Shown here: positions 1 to 10,495 of the stretch, piece by piece
Layout of the letters: each line of letters begins with the position of its first letter
Position numbering within the stretch: position 1 is the stretch's first letter
From: Isoetes taiwanensis
Lineage: Eukaryota; Streptophyta; Lycopodiopsida; Isoetales; Isoetaceae
DNA: 64,000 bases
Assembly: GCA_021234155.1 (NCBI GenBank)
Contig: JAJEKV010000190.1
Location: forward strand, 482,973-546,972
Direction: 5' to 3'
Translations under genes and position numbers: made by a program
Notes under the pieces: generated by a model
The model's database searches: none
Told to the model about the DNA's origin: nothing
What the model saw: only the letters and a program-made list of their open reading frames with translations

Positions 1-6
1 GTTGGA

Positions 7-1014
7 ATGGAGTACCTTGGACCAGCAGGGGCCATCATTGATTGTGGAAAGCGGAAGGTGACCTTCCCAACGCCCGACGGCAAAGCCATTGAGATCACAG
101 GTAAAGAAGTTACCCCCATCATGCAATGTATGTCCGTTAAGAAGCTGCTCAAATCTATAAAGAGCGAGAAGGTAGCATACATCTTCAAACTCGAGATTGA
201 GGAACCTGAGTCGGAAGGAAGCAAAGAAGACAAGGTGCTCAGCAAGTTGCCCAAGCCAATCGCCAACTTGATTACGGAGTTCCACGATCTCTTTCCAGAT
301 GAGATCGAGAAGCTTCCTCCTTACAGGGGAGTAGAGTGTGAGATAGCACTCGAACCAGGGACCAAGCCGACGAGCAAGGCCCCATATAGAATGACCACAC
401 ATGAACTCACGGAGCTAAAGAAGCAGCTACAAGAATTGCTCGATCTAGGCTTCATCAGGCCCAGTGTCTCACCATTTGGGGCACCCATCCTCTTTGTCAA
501 GAAGAAGGATGGAAGCTTGAGGATGTGCATAGATTACAGACAATTGAACAAGCACACCATCAAGAACAAGTACGCACTCCCCAGGTCAGACGACTTGATG
601 GACCAGCTCCAAGGGGCAAAGGTCTTCTCCAAGATCGACCTAAGGTCAGGTTATCACCAGATCAGAATAAAAGAAGAGGACATCCACAAAACGGCTTTCA
701 GGACCAGGTATGGGCATTACGAATTCACCGTAATGCCATTCGGGCTATTCAACGCCCCAGCGACGTTCATGAGACTCATGAATGACATCTTCAGGGAATA
801 CTTGGACACCTTTGTGATAGTATTCTTCGACGACATTCTGGTGTACAGTAAATCCATCGAAGAGCATGCTCAGCACGTCAGAAAGATGCTCGAGAAGTTA
901 AGGAGGCATCAGTTGTATGCCAAGTTATCGGGCGTCACTGCAATGAGAAGGTGGAATACCCTCGGCCATGTAATTTCAGCAGAAGGAATCTCGACAGCAC
1001 CCCGCCAAGATTGA
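7..1014 (+). pseudogene. Ty3/gypsy polyprotein: end of protease region and reverse transcriptase
   Basis: An open frame of 335 codons that copies element RNA into DNA in intact relatives. After a linker (residues 1-110) come the usual RT blocks: the start of the fingers at about residue 120 ([15 protein letters not shown]), [31 protein letters not shown] (about 148-178), [12 protein letters not shown]-type block ([18 protein letters not shown]), [17 protein letters not shown], and the catalytic box [11 protein letters not shown] near residue 277. Most plant gypsy elements have FIDD or YIDD; FFDD is a variant. The frame ends in TGA soon after GHVISAEGI, before the connection to RNase H. The first residues are already inside the polyprotein, so the listed ATG is not the true start. 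Confidence 0.9.
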
Positions 1015-1617
1015 AGCAAGAATCCAATGGCCGCACCAAAGAACGCCCACGAGGTCGGAGTTTCCTTTGGCCTAGCAGGGCATTACAGAAGTTCGCGGAA
1101 GAACTTCGCAAAGATAGCAGCCCCAATTGATGACTTGACAAAGGCGTAGAAAGTCAAAATTGGGCAGATCATTGGCTCAAGAAAGCCCAAGCAGGATTTG
1201 AGTTGTTGAAGGAAGCTTTGATAACCGCCCCCGTCTTGACCCTGCCAGACCCGGAAAAGGACAAGTTAGTGGCAACGGACGCAAGCAAGATAGCCACAGT
1301 GCGCATGATGCAAGAAGAGCGGGTAATAGCGCATTTATTCAAGGAAATGAACGACGCCAAACGCTAAGCAACCGACGATGATCAAGAGCCGCTAGCAGCT
1401 TGTCGGCGCTGAGAATCTGGAGGCATTACCTCTTAGGGAGGAAATTCCGGTTGGACACCGATCACCGAGAGCCTCCAAGACGTATTCACGCAAACCACAT
1501 CTCAACTGAGGCGTAGAAGGTGGATGGAATTTCTCGAGGAGTATGACTTTGAGATAGTCTACAAACCCGGAAGCTTAATGTAGTAGCAGATCGCTTTCAA
1601 GGCATCCACCGACAACC
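1015..1617 (+). pseudogene. Ty3/gypsy RNase H, degenerate
   Basis: No long frame is left, but short stretches in shifting frames match the RT-linked RNase H of gypsy elements. LKEALITAPVLTLPDPEKDK followed by LVATDAS is visible at about 1205-1290. The WRHYLLGRKFRLDTDH block is at about 1420-1465. At 1500-1570 the text resembles the usual RRRWMEFLEEYDFEIVYKPG segment. Stops and frameshifts are frequent, which shows that the copy is old. In an intact element this domain would remove the RNA strand during reverse transcription. Confidence 0.7.
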
Positions 1618-2462
1618 GTGCCTGCACCGCGCGCAATCTCGGCGCTCTTCAACATTTGGAAAAAGATAGAAGAAACCTTGCCAACGGATGTGGACTTCAA
1701 AGAAGTATGGGCAAGCTTGTCCAAGGAAGCGAGAACGGACAAGGAGAGAGAAGCCTTCAAAAACTTTAAAAAGGAAGGTAACCTCCTATACCATAAGAAC
1801 AAGTTGTGCGTGCCGGAATCATCTGGAGTAAGGAAGTTGATCCTCCACGACACCCACAACAGCCCAATAGCTGGCCACGCAGGATTCATGAAGACATATT
1901 TCAAAGTGCGTAGTAGCTACTACTTTGGCCAGAATGAAGAAGCGGATAGCTTCGCCACATCAAGGAGTGTCGGCTATGCCAAAGAAACAAAAAGCGTAAC
2001 AACTTCGAATTCCGGTGCTTTGGAACCATTAGCTGTACCAAACGCTAAGTGGGAGGTCGTCAGCATGGATTTTATAATAGGACTGCCAAGAACAGTAAGA
2101 GGTAAGGATGCCTTGATGGTCATGGTCGACAAGTTGTCGAAGATGGCCCATTTTGTGCCATGCAGGACCACCTTTACACGCCTATGGATACGGCAAAGCT
2201 CTTCACCAAAGAGATCTTCAGACTCCATGGCATGCCAAGGGAAATCATCTCCAACCGAGATCCAAAGTTCATTAGTGCTTTCTGGCAGGATCTCTTCACA
2301 ACGATTGGAACAAAGCTATCCATGAGCACGGCCTATCATCCAGAGACGGATGGGCAAACAGAGCGTGTCAACAGAATATTGGAAGACATGTTCAAAACTA
2401 TGTCCGAACAAGCAAGGTATGTGGGAGGAATTTATTCACTTGGTGGAATTTGCACACAATAG
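1618..2462 (+). pseudogene. Ty3/gypsy integrase, frameshifted
   Basis: Two overlapping frames (1618-2325 and 2160-2462) make up one integrase. The HHCC zinc finger starts with H..H in LILHDTHNSPIAGHAGF. Its CC half (ECRLCQRNK) lies in another frame near 1960-1990, which shows an indel. The catalytic core follows: first Asp in VVSMDFIIGLP (about 2060), second Asp in ISNRDPKF (about 2250) after a frameshift, and Glu in HPETDGQTERVNR (about 2340-2375). The order and spacing fit the DDE integrases of plant gypsy elements. The frame is lost at 2462, with a degraded stretch up to 2694. Confidence 0.88.
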
Positions 2463-2693
2463 CACCAAGCAGAATCATCCCAAATGTCGCCGCTCATGAT
2501 CAACTACGCTGCCAATGCCTAACTCCGCATTAATTTGGCACAATCCCGTGTCAAAAGTGGAAGTCTCGCAACAAATGTTGAGCGACATGCAACAGCGTGG
2601 AAGAAGTACGAGGATATCTCCTAGCAGCAAGGAGTCGCCGAAGAGCATCACTCGGCAAGCATCGAACGGTGGGGAGTTCAAGTTGGCGACAAT

Positions 2694-3143
2694 GTGGCTC
2701 AAGATCAAGGTGAAGCGGAAGCTCGCGATCGGAATTGCAAGAAGCTTGCTCCAAGGTGGGCTGGACCCTTTAAAATAGTCAAGAGAGTGGGTAACCAATC
2801 CTACAAGTTAGACTTGCCAGCACACTTAAAGATCCACAAAGTCTTCCACGTGAGTCTGCTGAAGAAGCATACTCCCAATCCAGAAGAAATTTTGGATACT
2901 CCAACGATGTTGAAAATGACAGAAGAGCAATTGGAAATAGTTCCAAAGCTAATCCTTGATAAAGCATTCAAGAAAACAAGGAGATCGGAGTTTCTCCAGT
3001 ACTTGGTCAAGTGGAAACACTTGCCGGTGGAAGACGCGACATGGGTACTTAAAAGAGATCTGGAAAAACAGTACCCACAGTTTATGGAGCAATGGGACGG
3101 CAGGGTCATCTCCGAAGAAATCGGCTCAGGCATGTCGATTTGA
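2694..3143 (+). pseudogene. Integrase C-terminus with chromodomain
   Basis: The 149-codon frame starts in the GPFKIVKRVGNQSYKLDLP segment, which is the conserved C-terminal part of chromoviral integrases, and continues through HKVFHVSLLKKH. A chromodomain follows at about residues 90-140, with FLQYLVKWKHLPVEDATWV and a C-terminal helix (LEKQYPQFMEQW). In known chromoviruses this module steers integration towards marked chromatin. TGA at 3141-3143 closes the polyprotein. Residues 1-15 read into noise, so the true junction with the core is near 2750. Confidence 0.88.
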
Positions 3144-3147
3144 GTAG

Positions 3148-3980
3148 ATTAATAGCTTATCTAGTTAAGTATAATCTACGCATGCAACCTATGAGGTAAG
3201 GGTTGCATGCTTTGTTACCGATGATGAGATTACTACGGTGATCTCTAGGACGTGGTGTAATGTCAATGTAGGCATGACCGCGGTTCCGCTTGGAAAGTCT
3301 ACTTCTGTCCCACGGAAGTAGACGACCTCGAGAGAAAGGAGGTCATTGAGGAATGCATTGATAGGAAAAGCACCTCTAGCCCCATATATGCTTTGATAGG
3401 AGGAATCTGGCCTTCACGCCCCATATACGGGAAGGACCTATCCGCCACGCTGGGCAACTAGGGTGTAGGCATGAGCGGCATATAGGCATATAGGCGCTGT
3501 CTCCACGGCCATAATGGAAGATTCACCCTCTTCCTACGCCGGGAGATTAGCCATGCATCCATGTAGATAGGTGGGGTGGTCACCATATAACCAAAAATTT
3601 TATTAATATTATGGTACTAACGTAGTGTTGACCTGCAGGCCAATAGAGCGCTCCGGAGGGCCACGGGGTCAAACTACGAAGACTTGCAACACAGTTTTGT
3701 TATAAAGTGTTGCAAGGAATAAAGAATACCTCGAGCAATAATTGTATATATAATAATAAACCGAAACATTAGAAGTTATCGTTACAATGACATAAGTGAT
3801 AACCATTGGATTGGATAATAGTATAATAATGTTCTATAAATATTACCTTGAGGTAATCCTATTAAATGTATAACTATAATAATAAGTATATGGTATGCAT
3901 GAGGTTGATTGCAGGTTAAGAAGATCCCAAGGTGGGGAGACCCATGATGCTGCGGACAGCATCAATTCAAGGTGGGGAGA
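3148..3980 (+). other. Chromovirus 3' untranslated region with two hairpins and duplicated polypurine tract
   Basis: There is no coding signal between the polyprotein stop and the LTR. Two perfect stems are visible: GCATGCAACC at 3180-3189 pairs with 3201-3210, and CTTGCAACAC at 3683-3692 pairs with 3707-3716. The presumed polypurine tract AAGGTGGGGAGA sits at 3969-3980, immediately before the LTR. A second copy of it lies about 40 bp upstream (about 3929-3941), both beside short GATGCTG/CAGCATC text. A long 3' UTR with a duplicated priming site is unusual but not unknown. Confidence 0.6.
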
Positions 3981-3981
3981 A

Positions 3982-4299
3982 TGTGACGTTCCAGTACGAT
4001 ATACGGTCTCAAGACGTATACCGTACTGCGCCGTCACGCGTACACGCCGTCCAGTCGACGTGTACGCCGACGAGTACCCAAGCAAGGGCGCCCTAGGGGG
4101 CAACTTGCAATGGTGCGCACACTTAGCAATGCGCGCACCTTTAGACCTTTAAACCATTAAAGGTAGACCAAGGGTCATGGGAACCCTAAACCGAACTGAT
4201 AGCCTACATAAGGCACCAAACCCTAACATTCCCTTTTTCGCCCACAGACCTTCTGAGCTCCGATTCGCGCGCCTGAGGAGTCAATTCCTTCTCCCAACA
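3982..4299 (+). repeat. 3' LTR of the chromovirus
   Basis: The LTR is inferred to start with TGTGACG directly after the polypurine tract. A long imperfect palindrome (CAGTACG..ATACG to CGTAT..CGTACTG, 3992-4028) lies at its start. The end is placed at the CA near 4299 and could be off by tens of bases. About 318 bp is within the normal range for chromovirus LTRs. No second copy is available in the window for comparison. Confidence 0.5.
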
Positions 4300-6220
4300 C
4301 TACAAGAGGATAGTCATTTTTCATCACTTTAATATCACCTAAAATTCTAAAAAATATTAAGTGATACAAATAATGATATTCAAGGTTAGTGACACTACTA
4401 ATGACAAGATTCTATCATCTATAGCATCATCATTATCGTCATAAATTTGGTCAACAATTATATCAGTATTAATTAATGATAGTATATGTGTTACTAATAG
4501 CGTCATGAATAATATCACATATTGCATCAACTTTACCATCATTTATTACTCCAATGGTGTTAATGACAATATAAGTGTTATAGCTCATGCCAATTACAAT
4601 ATCACCTATAGCTTCATCTATAGTATCACATATTGACAATATTATATCAGTGCTAGCATATGATGCTATATGTGTCGATAATAGCATCATGGATAATATC
4701 ATGACTTACATCACTCTTACTATCAATACTTGTTGTAATTTTGGTAATGATAATTCAAATGTTAATGCTTATGACAATTGTAATATCATTTGTAATGGCA
4801 CTACCTTCTCCGAACTCTCATAGACAAAGTACACAAAATGATATTACTTGAACAAGAAAGAAAAAGATCTATTAGGGCAAACTTCAAGTGCCACTTCATT
4901 TCACCAATCAGGCAATCTACAGGCCACTCCAGGACATGGTATGTGGAATTGTGGGATCATACTTGGCAATCTCTATCACAATTTTGCAGGAGAACACCTG
5001 CGTCAACTGTGGCAGTTTTTGCTGCTAGATCTGGAGCTATGGTGGAAGAAGGCTGATCTAGAGCTATGGTGGAAGAAGAGCTAGATTTAGAGCTGCAGAT
5101 CTAGGTTGATGAGAAGGCCTTCGTTTCCTCTTGGACACACCAATACGGAAGAGCTATAAGCCCCTTTGTTTATCATTTTAATTTTTCTTCCCTATTGCAC
5201 TACATTTGCCACAGTTGGGGTCAATTCCTTCTCAGTTGTTGGGCAGGCTTTGAGCCTATGCAAGACCGTCCAAGGTCGACCACCTCAAACTGTGTATTGA
5301 AATGTGAACTTTAGTATTTGTGGCACGTTCCGATTATAGAAGCCACATAGAGATGTCCGGATTTGCTATCATACCTCCATATTTTTGAAAGACTAAAAAA
5401 CGTTTACGGCTGTTCGATAGCTGGCAAATAGCAGAGATAAATATGAATATTTTGGAAAGCGATTTAACTGTGAAGGTTTAAGGCAAGTGCTGGAATGCTA
5501 TCTTCTAGTTTGGATGGGCTCCATTTTATTTCATGAATTGTGGAGCCAGAACTCCAATGTATACTATCCATACAGAATGTGTCTTTCATGTTTCAATTGA
5601 TACGTAATATGTGTGTCCCAAAGACTCATGTGTTTATATAAGATGATCCATGTCTTAGGATTAAAACATTTTCTAGGAAGTCAAGATACATAACATAGCA
5701 AGCCATGGCTATAAGCTTCTAGAAGGCCATGTTTTTTATTCTCATGTTTTGAAATGTTTATTCTCAAACATCTCAACAAACTAATATTAACAAAGTTAAC
5801 AAGCTCTGTGTATAAAATTATTATGTGTGTCATGATAAATCAACCCTAAATGCCTGGGCACGAAAATAGTGGTATCTACTGCTCAATGCATGATTGTATA
5901 AGAGAGGCCCATAAGACCCTCTCACAAAGGTATACCTTAGTGATTTTGCCTTGGAACATGACGACACCATATAGGTTTTGAAGGCTTTGGAGCAGGGACC
6001 ACCTAATCTTAATGCATTTGAACGTGGAAATGCTAAAGTATCAGAATAGGCTTACATATTATGTTAGGTTCTACAATTTTGTTTGGAGGCATGCTTATGA
6101 GGGTTCGAGAATGCAAGTAGTGGCATTCTTTAATTCCAAATCCTCAATTATCTCTTCCTTTTCTCTTTTCTCCATTAAACCCCTCTCAAATTTAGCAAGG
6201 TATTGCCCATATCTTCCTTT
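4300..6220. other. Intergenic, AT-rich degenerate repeats, no gene seen
   Basis: 4330-4800 is very AT-rich and made of degenerate copies of short phrases (AATATCAC, ATAGCATCAT, GATGCTATATGTG) on both strands; the open frames through it are low-complexity. At 5020-5080 a short phrase (ATCTGGAGCTATGGTGGAAGAAGG) is repeated in tandem. I see no gene or recognised element in 5100-6220. Confidence 0.5.
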
Positions 6221-6348
6221 TTGTATAGGGGAATGGGGGTTGGGGCCTCCATTCTGGGTTTTCAGATGGGGTCCCGCGATCGGCGTTAGCCGAGAGCGGG
6301 TCACCTGGAAATCGGAATGGAGGCCTCAACCCCCATTCCCCTATACAA
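6221..6348. mobile_element. Foldback (MITE-like) element, 128 bp
   Basis: The arms 6221-6254 and 6315-6348 are near-perfect reverse complements over 34 bp (they begin TTGTATAGGGGAATGGGGG and end with its complement). The centre is also partly self-complementary, with a small stem TCGGCGTTAGCCGA at about 6280-6293. The whole unit could fold into one hairpin. Its length, lack of coding and terminal symmetry fit a miniature inverted-repeat transposable element. The flanks do not show a clear target duplication, so the superfamily is open. Confidence 0.65.
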
Positions 6349-8040
6349 TATAGAAGTTGGGGACGTTTTTTTTCTTTCTGCAGATCCAACAAATTTACAG
6401 GGCATTTGTCAGCAGACTTACAGCATTCTTATAAGATCCGACAAGGTTTTACAAAGATTTTTCGTCCCTTGAACAGATCCTGCAATAAACCTGCGATTTT
6501 TTGACCCTTGAAGAGATCTGCTACCTGTGCAGAAGTAAATTACATGCAAACTAGGTCAAAGAGCAGGCATTGGGCCGAAGAACAAGGCCGTGGCAAGCAT
6601 TTCTTCTAAAGAATTGGGCGTTGGATCAAAAACAGAGGAAGAACATGCCTATTGCGAGCTTCAAAATGCTTCGTTATGGTAACGATGGCAAGCACTGTGA
6701 AGAACTGTCGATCTGTGAAGAACTAGCGATGGCAAGCACTCCAGTCTGGGAAGAACTGACGATCTGGTAAGAACTGGCGATGGTGAGAACTGGCGGCGAC
6801 TACAAACCTAAAACAAAACCTAAGAAAGCCCTAACCTGCGCAGCCGGTCAATCGGAATGCGTGAAGCTAACTTCCATTCTGCGTTATTGGGTGATGCCAC
6901 GCAACTAAAATGCGTCGGCATCAAAATGCACACCACTAAAAATAACGAACCCAACTTCTATATTGTTATTTTGTAGTGCAATAGATCTGTTTAGAATTAA
7001 GGAGATGTATACATTTTCGTCATTGATATATTTAAATATTTTGCAAATTCCCTTTTTGAATTCATTTAAATTGCTTTTCATAGAAGTACAACGTACGATT
7101 AGGTGTTTGAATTTTGACGTCCAATTCTTCACGCTAGAACAGTTTCTGGACTGCTTCAATCTGCCCCCAAAGCCTTGCAGAGGTGATCGGCCCCCAGACT
7201 GGCACTCCATACATCATGACGTTAGCAATTGTCCATGCATAAATGCATAAAAATTTATTATTTTATATTCTATGTGTAGGGACAAAATTACATACATAAA
7301 AGACAACAAATCAAAATGGAATACCATGTACTAGGTAAAGCAAAAACATATCTCTCCCCTTCTTATATGACATGGAAATCACCATGATTACAAGGGTGTG
7401 ACATTCAATCAATTCACTCACAAACTTAGCTAAAGAAATGATCTGCAGTCTCCACCCCCAACCCCTCCAACTCAAATGCCTCTTCCTGCATATTATGCAT
7501 GTATGTCTAATGTTAGAAGCTCCAACCTTCATGAGCATTTATATCTTCTGACTTTATTTGTACATGCAAACCAACAATAGTGTATACAATAGCCTCAAGT
7601 CAACATTGAACAAGACAAAAAAAAAAAGAAAACTATATTGGTCTCCAAGTAGATTTGTTTTAGCACACCAGCCTTGCCAGGCCTATATCCTCTCCTAGAA
7701 TTCTAGGCCATCCACGTATCAACTCCACATCAGCAAAAATCTAAGGTGGCACAAGATAAGACCATTATATTCTCTATTTTATGATCCTAAGGCCCTTTTT
7801 TGATTTTTTTATTTTTATTTTTAAACCAATCTAAACGCCTAAGTATATATTTTTTTTAAACCACCAATCTAAACGCCTAACAACTTTGACCTTCTAAATG
7901 GCTGACTTTGACTTTAGATACAAGGGGAAAAGATTAGCCAACAATCGCAGTCTAGTGATACCAAGCTTAAATAAAAACTTAAAAAGTCTTACCTTGCGAA
8001 AGCCTTTAAAAAATAATAATAATAAAAAATAAAAAAAAAT
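6349..8040. other. Intergenic, no gene seen
   Basis: At 6660-6790 the short phrase GAAGAACTGGCGATGGCAAGCACT is repeated imperfectly about four times. 6963-7250 is open on the plus strand, but the product resembles nothing I know and is probably chance. 7780-8040 is AT-rich with oligo-A and oligo-T runs. Confidence 0.45.
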
Positions 8041-8215
8041 TCGCGTACAAATTTGAAATTTGAATTTCGCGTACGAGAAAGCTTTTTCACGTATGCGAAA
8101 TAGTATAAAGCGCGTACACAAAAGCGGATTTTTTATTTTTTTTCGTGTACGTGGTTTTCACTGTTTCGCATACGCGGTTTAGAATGTTTCGTGTATGCGA
8201 ATTTTTTTTTCCCGG
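8041..8215. repeat. Short degenerate repeat of TTCGCGTACG on both strands
   Basis: A ten-base phrase recurs about seven times in direct or inverted form (TTCGCGTAC, TTTCGCGTACG, CGTATGCGAAA, GCGCGTACAC, TTTCGTGTACG, TTTCGCATACGC, TTTCGTGTATGCGAA), separated by AT-rich spacers of 10-20 bp. It is CpG-rich inside an otherwise AT-rich stretch. Confidence 0.55.
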
Positions 8216-8295
8216 CCGATGACTAAGAAATATGTTAAATACGTTTTTTTAAAAAAAAATACATGTTTTTTTTTTTTTGAAGAACCTATCCCTGT

Positions 8296-8480
8296 TGTAT
8301 ATTTTATGCTACTGATTAAAGGTCTCTACTATAGGACCAATGTTAGCATGTGACATCCGGGCAATACAATTTACAGTCCCACTACTAGGCTTGGTATTGT
8401 TCATACTCCAAAACCCTAGCCCAAACTTGGCGAGTTTAAGGTCCTAGCACTAGACCAAACCTTAAAGGTGACAAAATGCA
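8296..8480 (+). repeat. Dispersed direct repeat, copy 1 (copy 2 at 10312-10495)
   Basis: About 185 bp from TGTATATTTTATGCTAC to AAAATGCAT match 10312-10495 in the same orientation with scattered substitutions (shared phrases include AAAGGTCTCTA, CCCACTACTAG and GAGTTTAAGGTCCTA). It looks like an old non-coding repeat family or the edges of a local duplication enclosing the GATA block. Confidence 0.7.
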
Positions 8481-8602
8481 TTAATGGGTACCAATGTGAA
8501 CCCCTGGCAAGTCTGGATAAGATTTGGTTTTTTAAATGTGATGTCTTTACCAACTCTAAAGCAATGCCATTTCACAGTTTACTAAGAAAGCGGGTGTCTA
8601 GA

Positions 8603-8839
8603 TACTGCTTGAGGAAATTGTTCTACACATGTATGCACCCATGTTCTCGCACATTCTGTCTAAAGAAACAAGTGGCTCACTTCTCCTTCCAGCAGAGTTC
8701 AAGGCACTGTTGACCTATAGGTACTGTTTGAGGAAATTTTTCTGCACACGTATGCATCCTTGTTCTCACACATTCTGTCTAAAGAAACAAGTGGCTCGCT
8801 TCTCCTTCCAGCAGAGTTCAAGGTGTTATTGACCTATGA
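8603..8839 (+). repeat. Tandem duplication, 119-bp unit, two copies
   Basis: 8603-8721 and 8722-8839 are about 90% alike. Shared phrases include CACATTCTGTCTAAAGAAAC and TCTCCTTCCAGCAGAGTTCA. Open frames across it simply repeat the same peptide and look non-coding. Confidence 0.85.
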
Positions 8840-9099
8840 CAATTTTGTAAGTGAGGTCTGAAAGGCGAGTGTCTCTCATATTTACCACCTTCTGACAATA
8901 TATTATATGACATACCAGAGCAGCACGTTGGAGAGGCAAGAACCATGTCTTCTTCTGTAGAAGAATTTAATATGAGACTGTGGATGTAACCCCAAGTGCT
9001 CGAGTCGAAAAAGCCTTCCAGCCCGTTCCAGGTCCTCCTAAATAGCAACTAATATCACTGGCCCCCATACTACTCCATATAGAAGGACTAGATTTATAT

Positions 9100-9967
9100 A
9101 TGAATATGATGTCTATTTTCTACACTAACTTGCTCTTTCCAGTTCACAATTTGATAATTCTAGTAATAACGGTTTCACTATATGGTGCTTATCCATCGGT
9201 CGCTGTGGTATGACGTAAAAACCGCTTCTTCTTCTACATGCTAAAATTTAATTCATCTTGATAAGGGAAGTATAAGGATTTATGTAATAAGATAGATAGA
9301 TAGATAGACATTATTTTAATGTCATGCCTCTGGTTATGTGGCCACACACCACACCACATTGCTCGGTTGGGCCCTGCCCCCAATCACTTTACATTGCATC
9401 TGTGGGTTTTGACATTATGATGTCTATTTCTACACTAACTTGCTCTTTCCAGTTCACAATTTGATAATTCTAGAACGGTTTCACTATATGATGCTTATCA
9501 ATCGGTCGCTGTGGTATGACGTAAAAACTGCTTCTTCTTCAACATGTTAAAATTTAATTCATCTTGATAAGGGAAGTATAAGGATTCATGTAATAAGATA
9601 GATAGATAGATAGAAAATATTTTAATGTCACGCCTCTGGATATGTGGCCACACACCATACCACATTTTACATTGCATCTGTGGGTTTTGACATTATGATG
9701 TCTATTTCTACACTAACTTGCTCTTTCCAGTTCACAATTTGATAATTCTAGTAATAACGGTTTCACTATATGGTGCTTATCCATCGGTCGCTGTGGTATG
9801 ACGTAAAAACTGCTTCTTCTTCAACATGTTAAAATTTAATTCATCTTGATAAGGGAAGTATAAGGATTCATGTTATAAGATAGATAGATAGATGTAAAAA
9901 CTGCTTCTTCTTCTACATGTTAAAATTTAATTCATCTTGATAAGGGAAGTATAAGGATTCATGTAAT

Positions 9968-10011
<44 letters not shown>

Positions 10012-10080
10012 AAGTATTTTAATGTCACGCCTCTGGATATGTGGCCACACACCATACCACATTGCTCGGTTCAGAGTGCA
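9100..10080 (+). repeat. Tandem repeat region, about 300-bp unit with (GATA)n
   Basis: The block GATGTCTATTTCTACACTAACTT through TAAGGATTCATGTAATAA plus a GATA run occurs from about 9109, 9419 and 9698, with a shortened fourth piece from about 9893. Each unit ends in (GATA)n at about 9290, 9595, 9878 and 9967-10012. The last run is the longest. After it comes a repeated phrase about a gene-less ACACACCATACCACATT segment. Confidence 0.85.
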
Positions 10081-10311
10081 ATTCTAGGCGGTCTCGAACT
10101 GAAAATCTACATTTGCTAGAACTAGTGTGTCATCACTAGACTAAACACCTATGTTTCTTTTCATAAATGACAAAAATGCATGCATAAACCCCCAAACAAC
10201 CCCCCTAAAGGACTTAGTCATCTATCCATTATTTATCACTAGTACATGATATTTACCATAGGAAGTGAATGCAGACTGCGAGACCTTACACTAAGAGCTG
10301 CTTCATGTGAT

Positions 10312-10495
10312 TGTATATTACATGCCACAGATAAAGGTCTCTATTATAGGACTAGTGTTATCATGTGACCTTAGGGCAACACAATTTAAGTCCCACTACT
10401 AGCCTCGGTATTGGTCATACTCCAAACCCATGGCCCGAACGTGGTGAGTTTAAGGTCCTACCACTGTACCAAGCCTTAAAAGTGATAAAATGCAT
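10312..10495 (+). repeat. Dispersed direct repeat, copy 2 (copy 1 at 8296-8480)
   Basis: Same family and orientation as 8296-8480, with scattered substitutions. Together the two copies bracket the 119-bp and GATA tandem repeats. Confidence 0.7.

Larger units (their letters stand above)
1..4299 (+). mobile_element. Ty3/gypsy chromovirus, 3' portion (5' end outside window)
   Basis: The order reverse transcriptase, RNase H, integrase, chromodomain, polypurine tract and 3' LTR on the plus strand is that of a plant chromovirus of the Ty3/gypsy superfamily. Gag, most of the protease and the 5' LTR lie left of the window. Several frameshifts and stops break the polyprotein (RT to RNase H near 1014, inside the integrase zinc finger near 1950, inside the integrase core near 2160-2220, and between 2462 and 2694), so the copy cannot encode its own proteins. 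The LTR end at 4299 is an estimate from a CA dinucleotide. No target duplication can be tested because the 5' end is missing. Confidence 0.9.
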
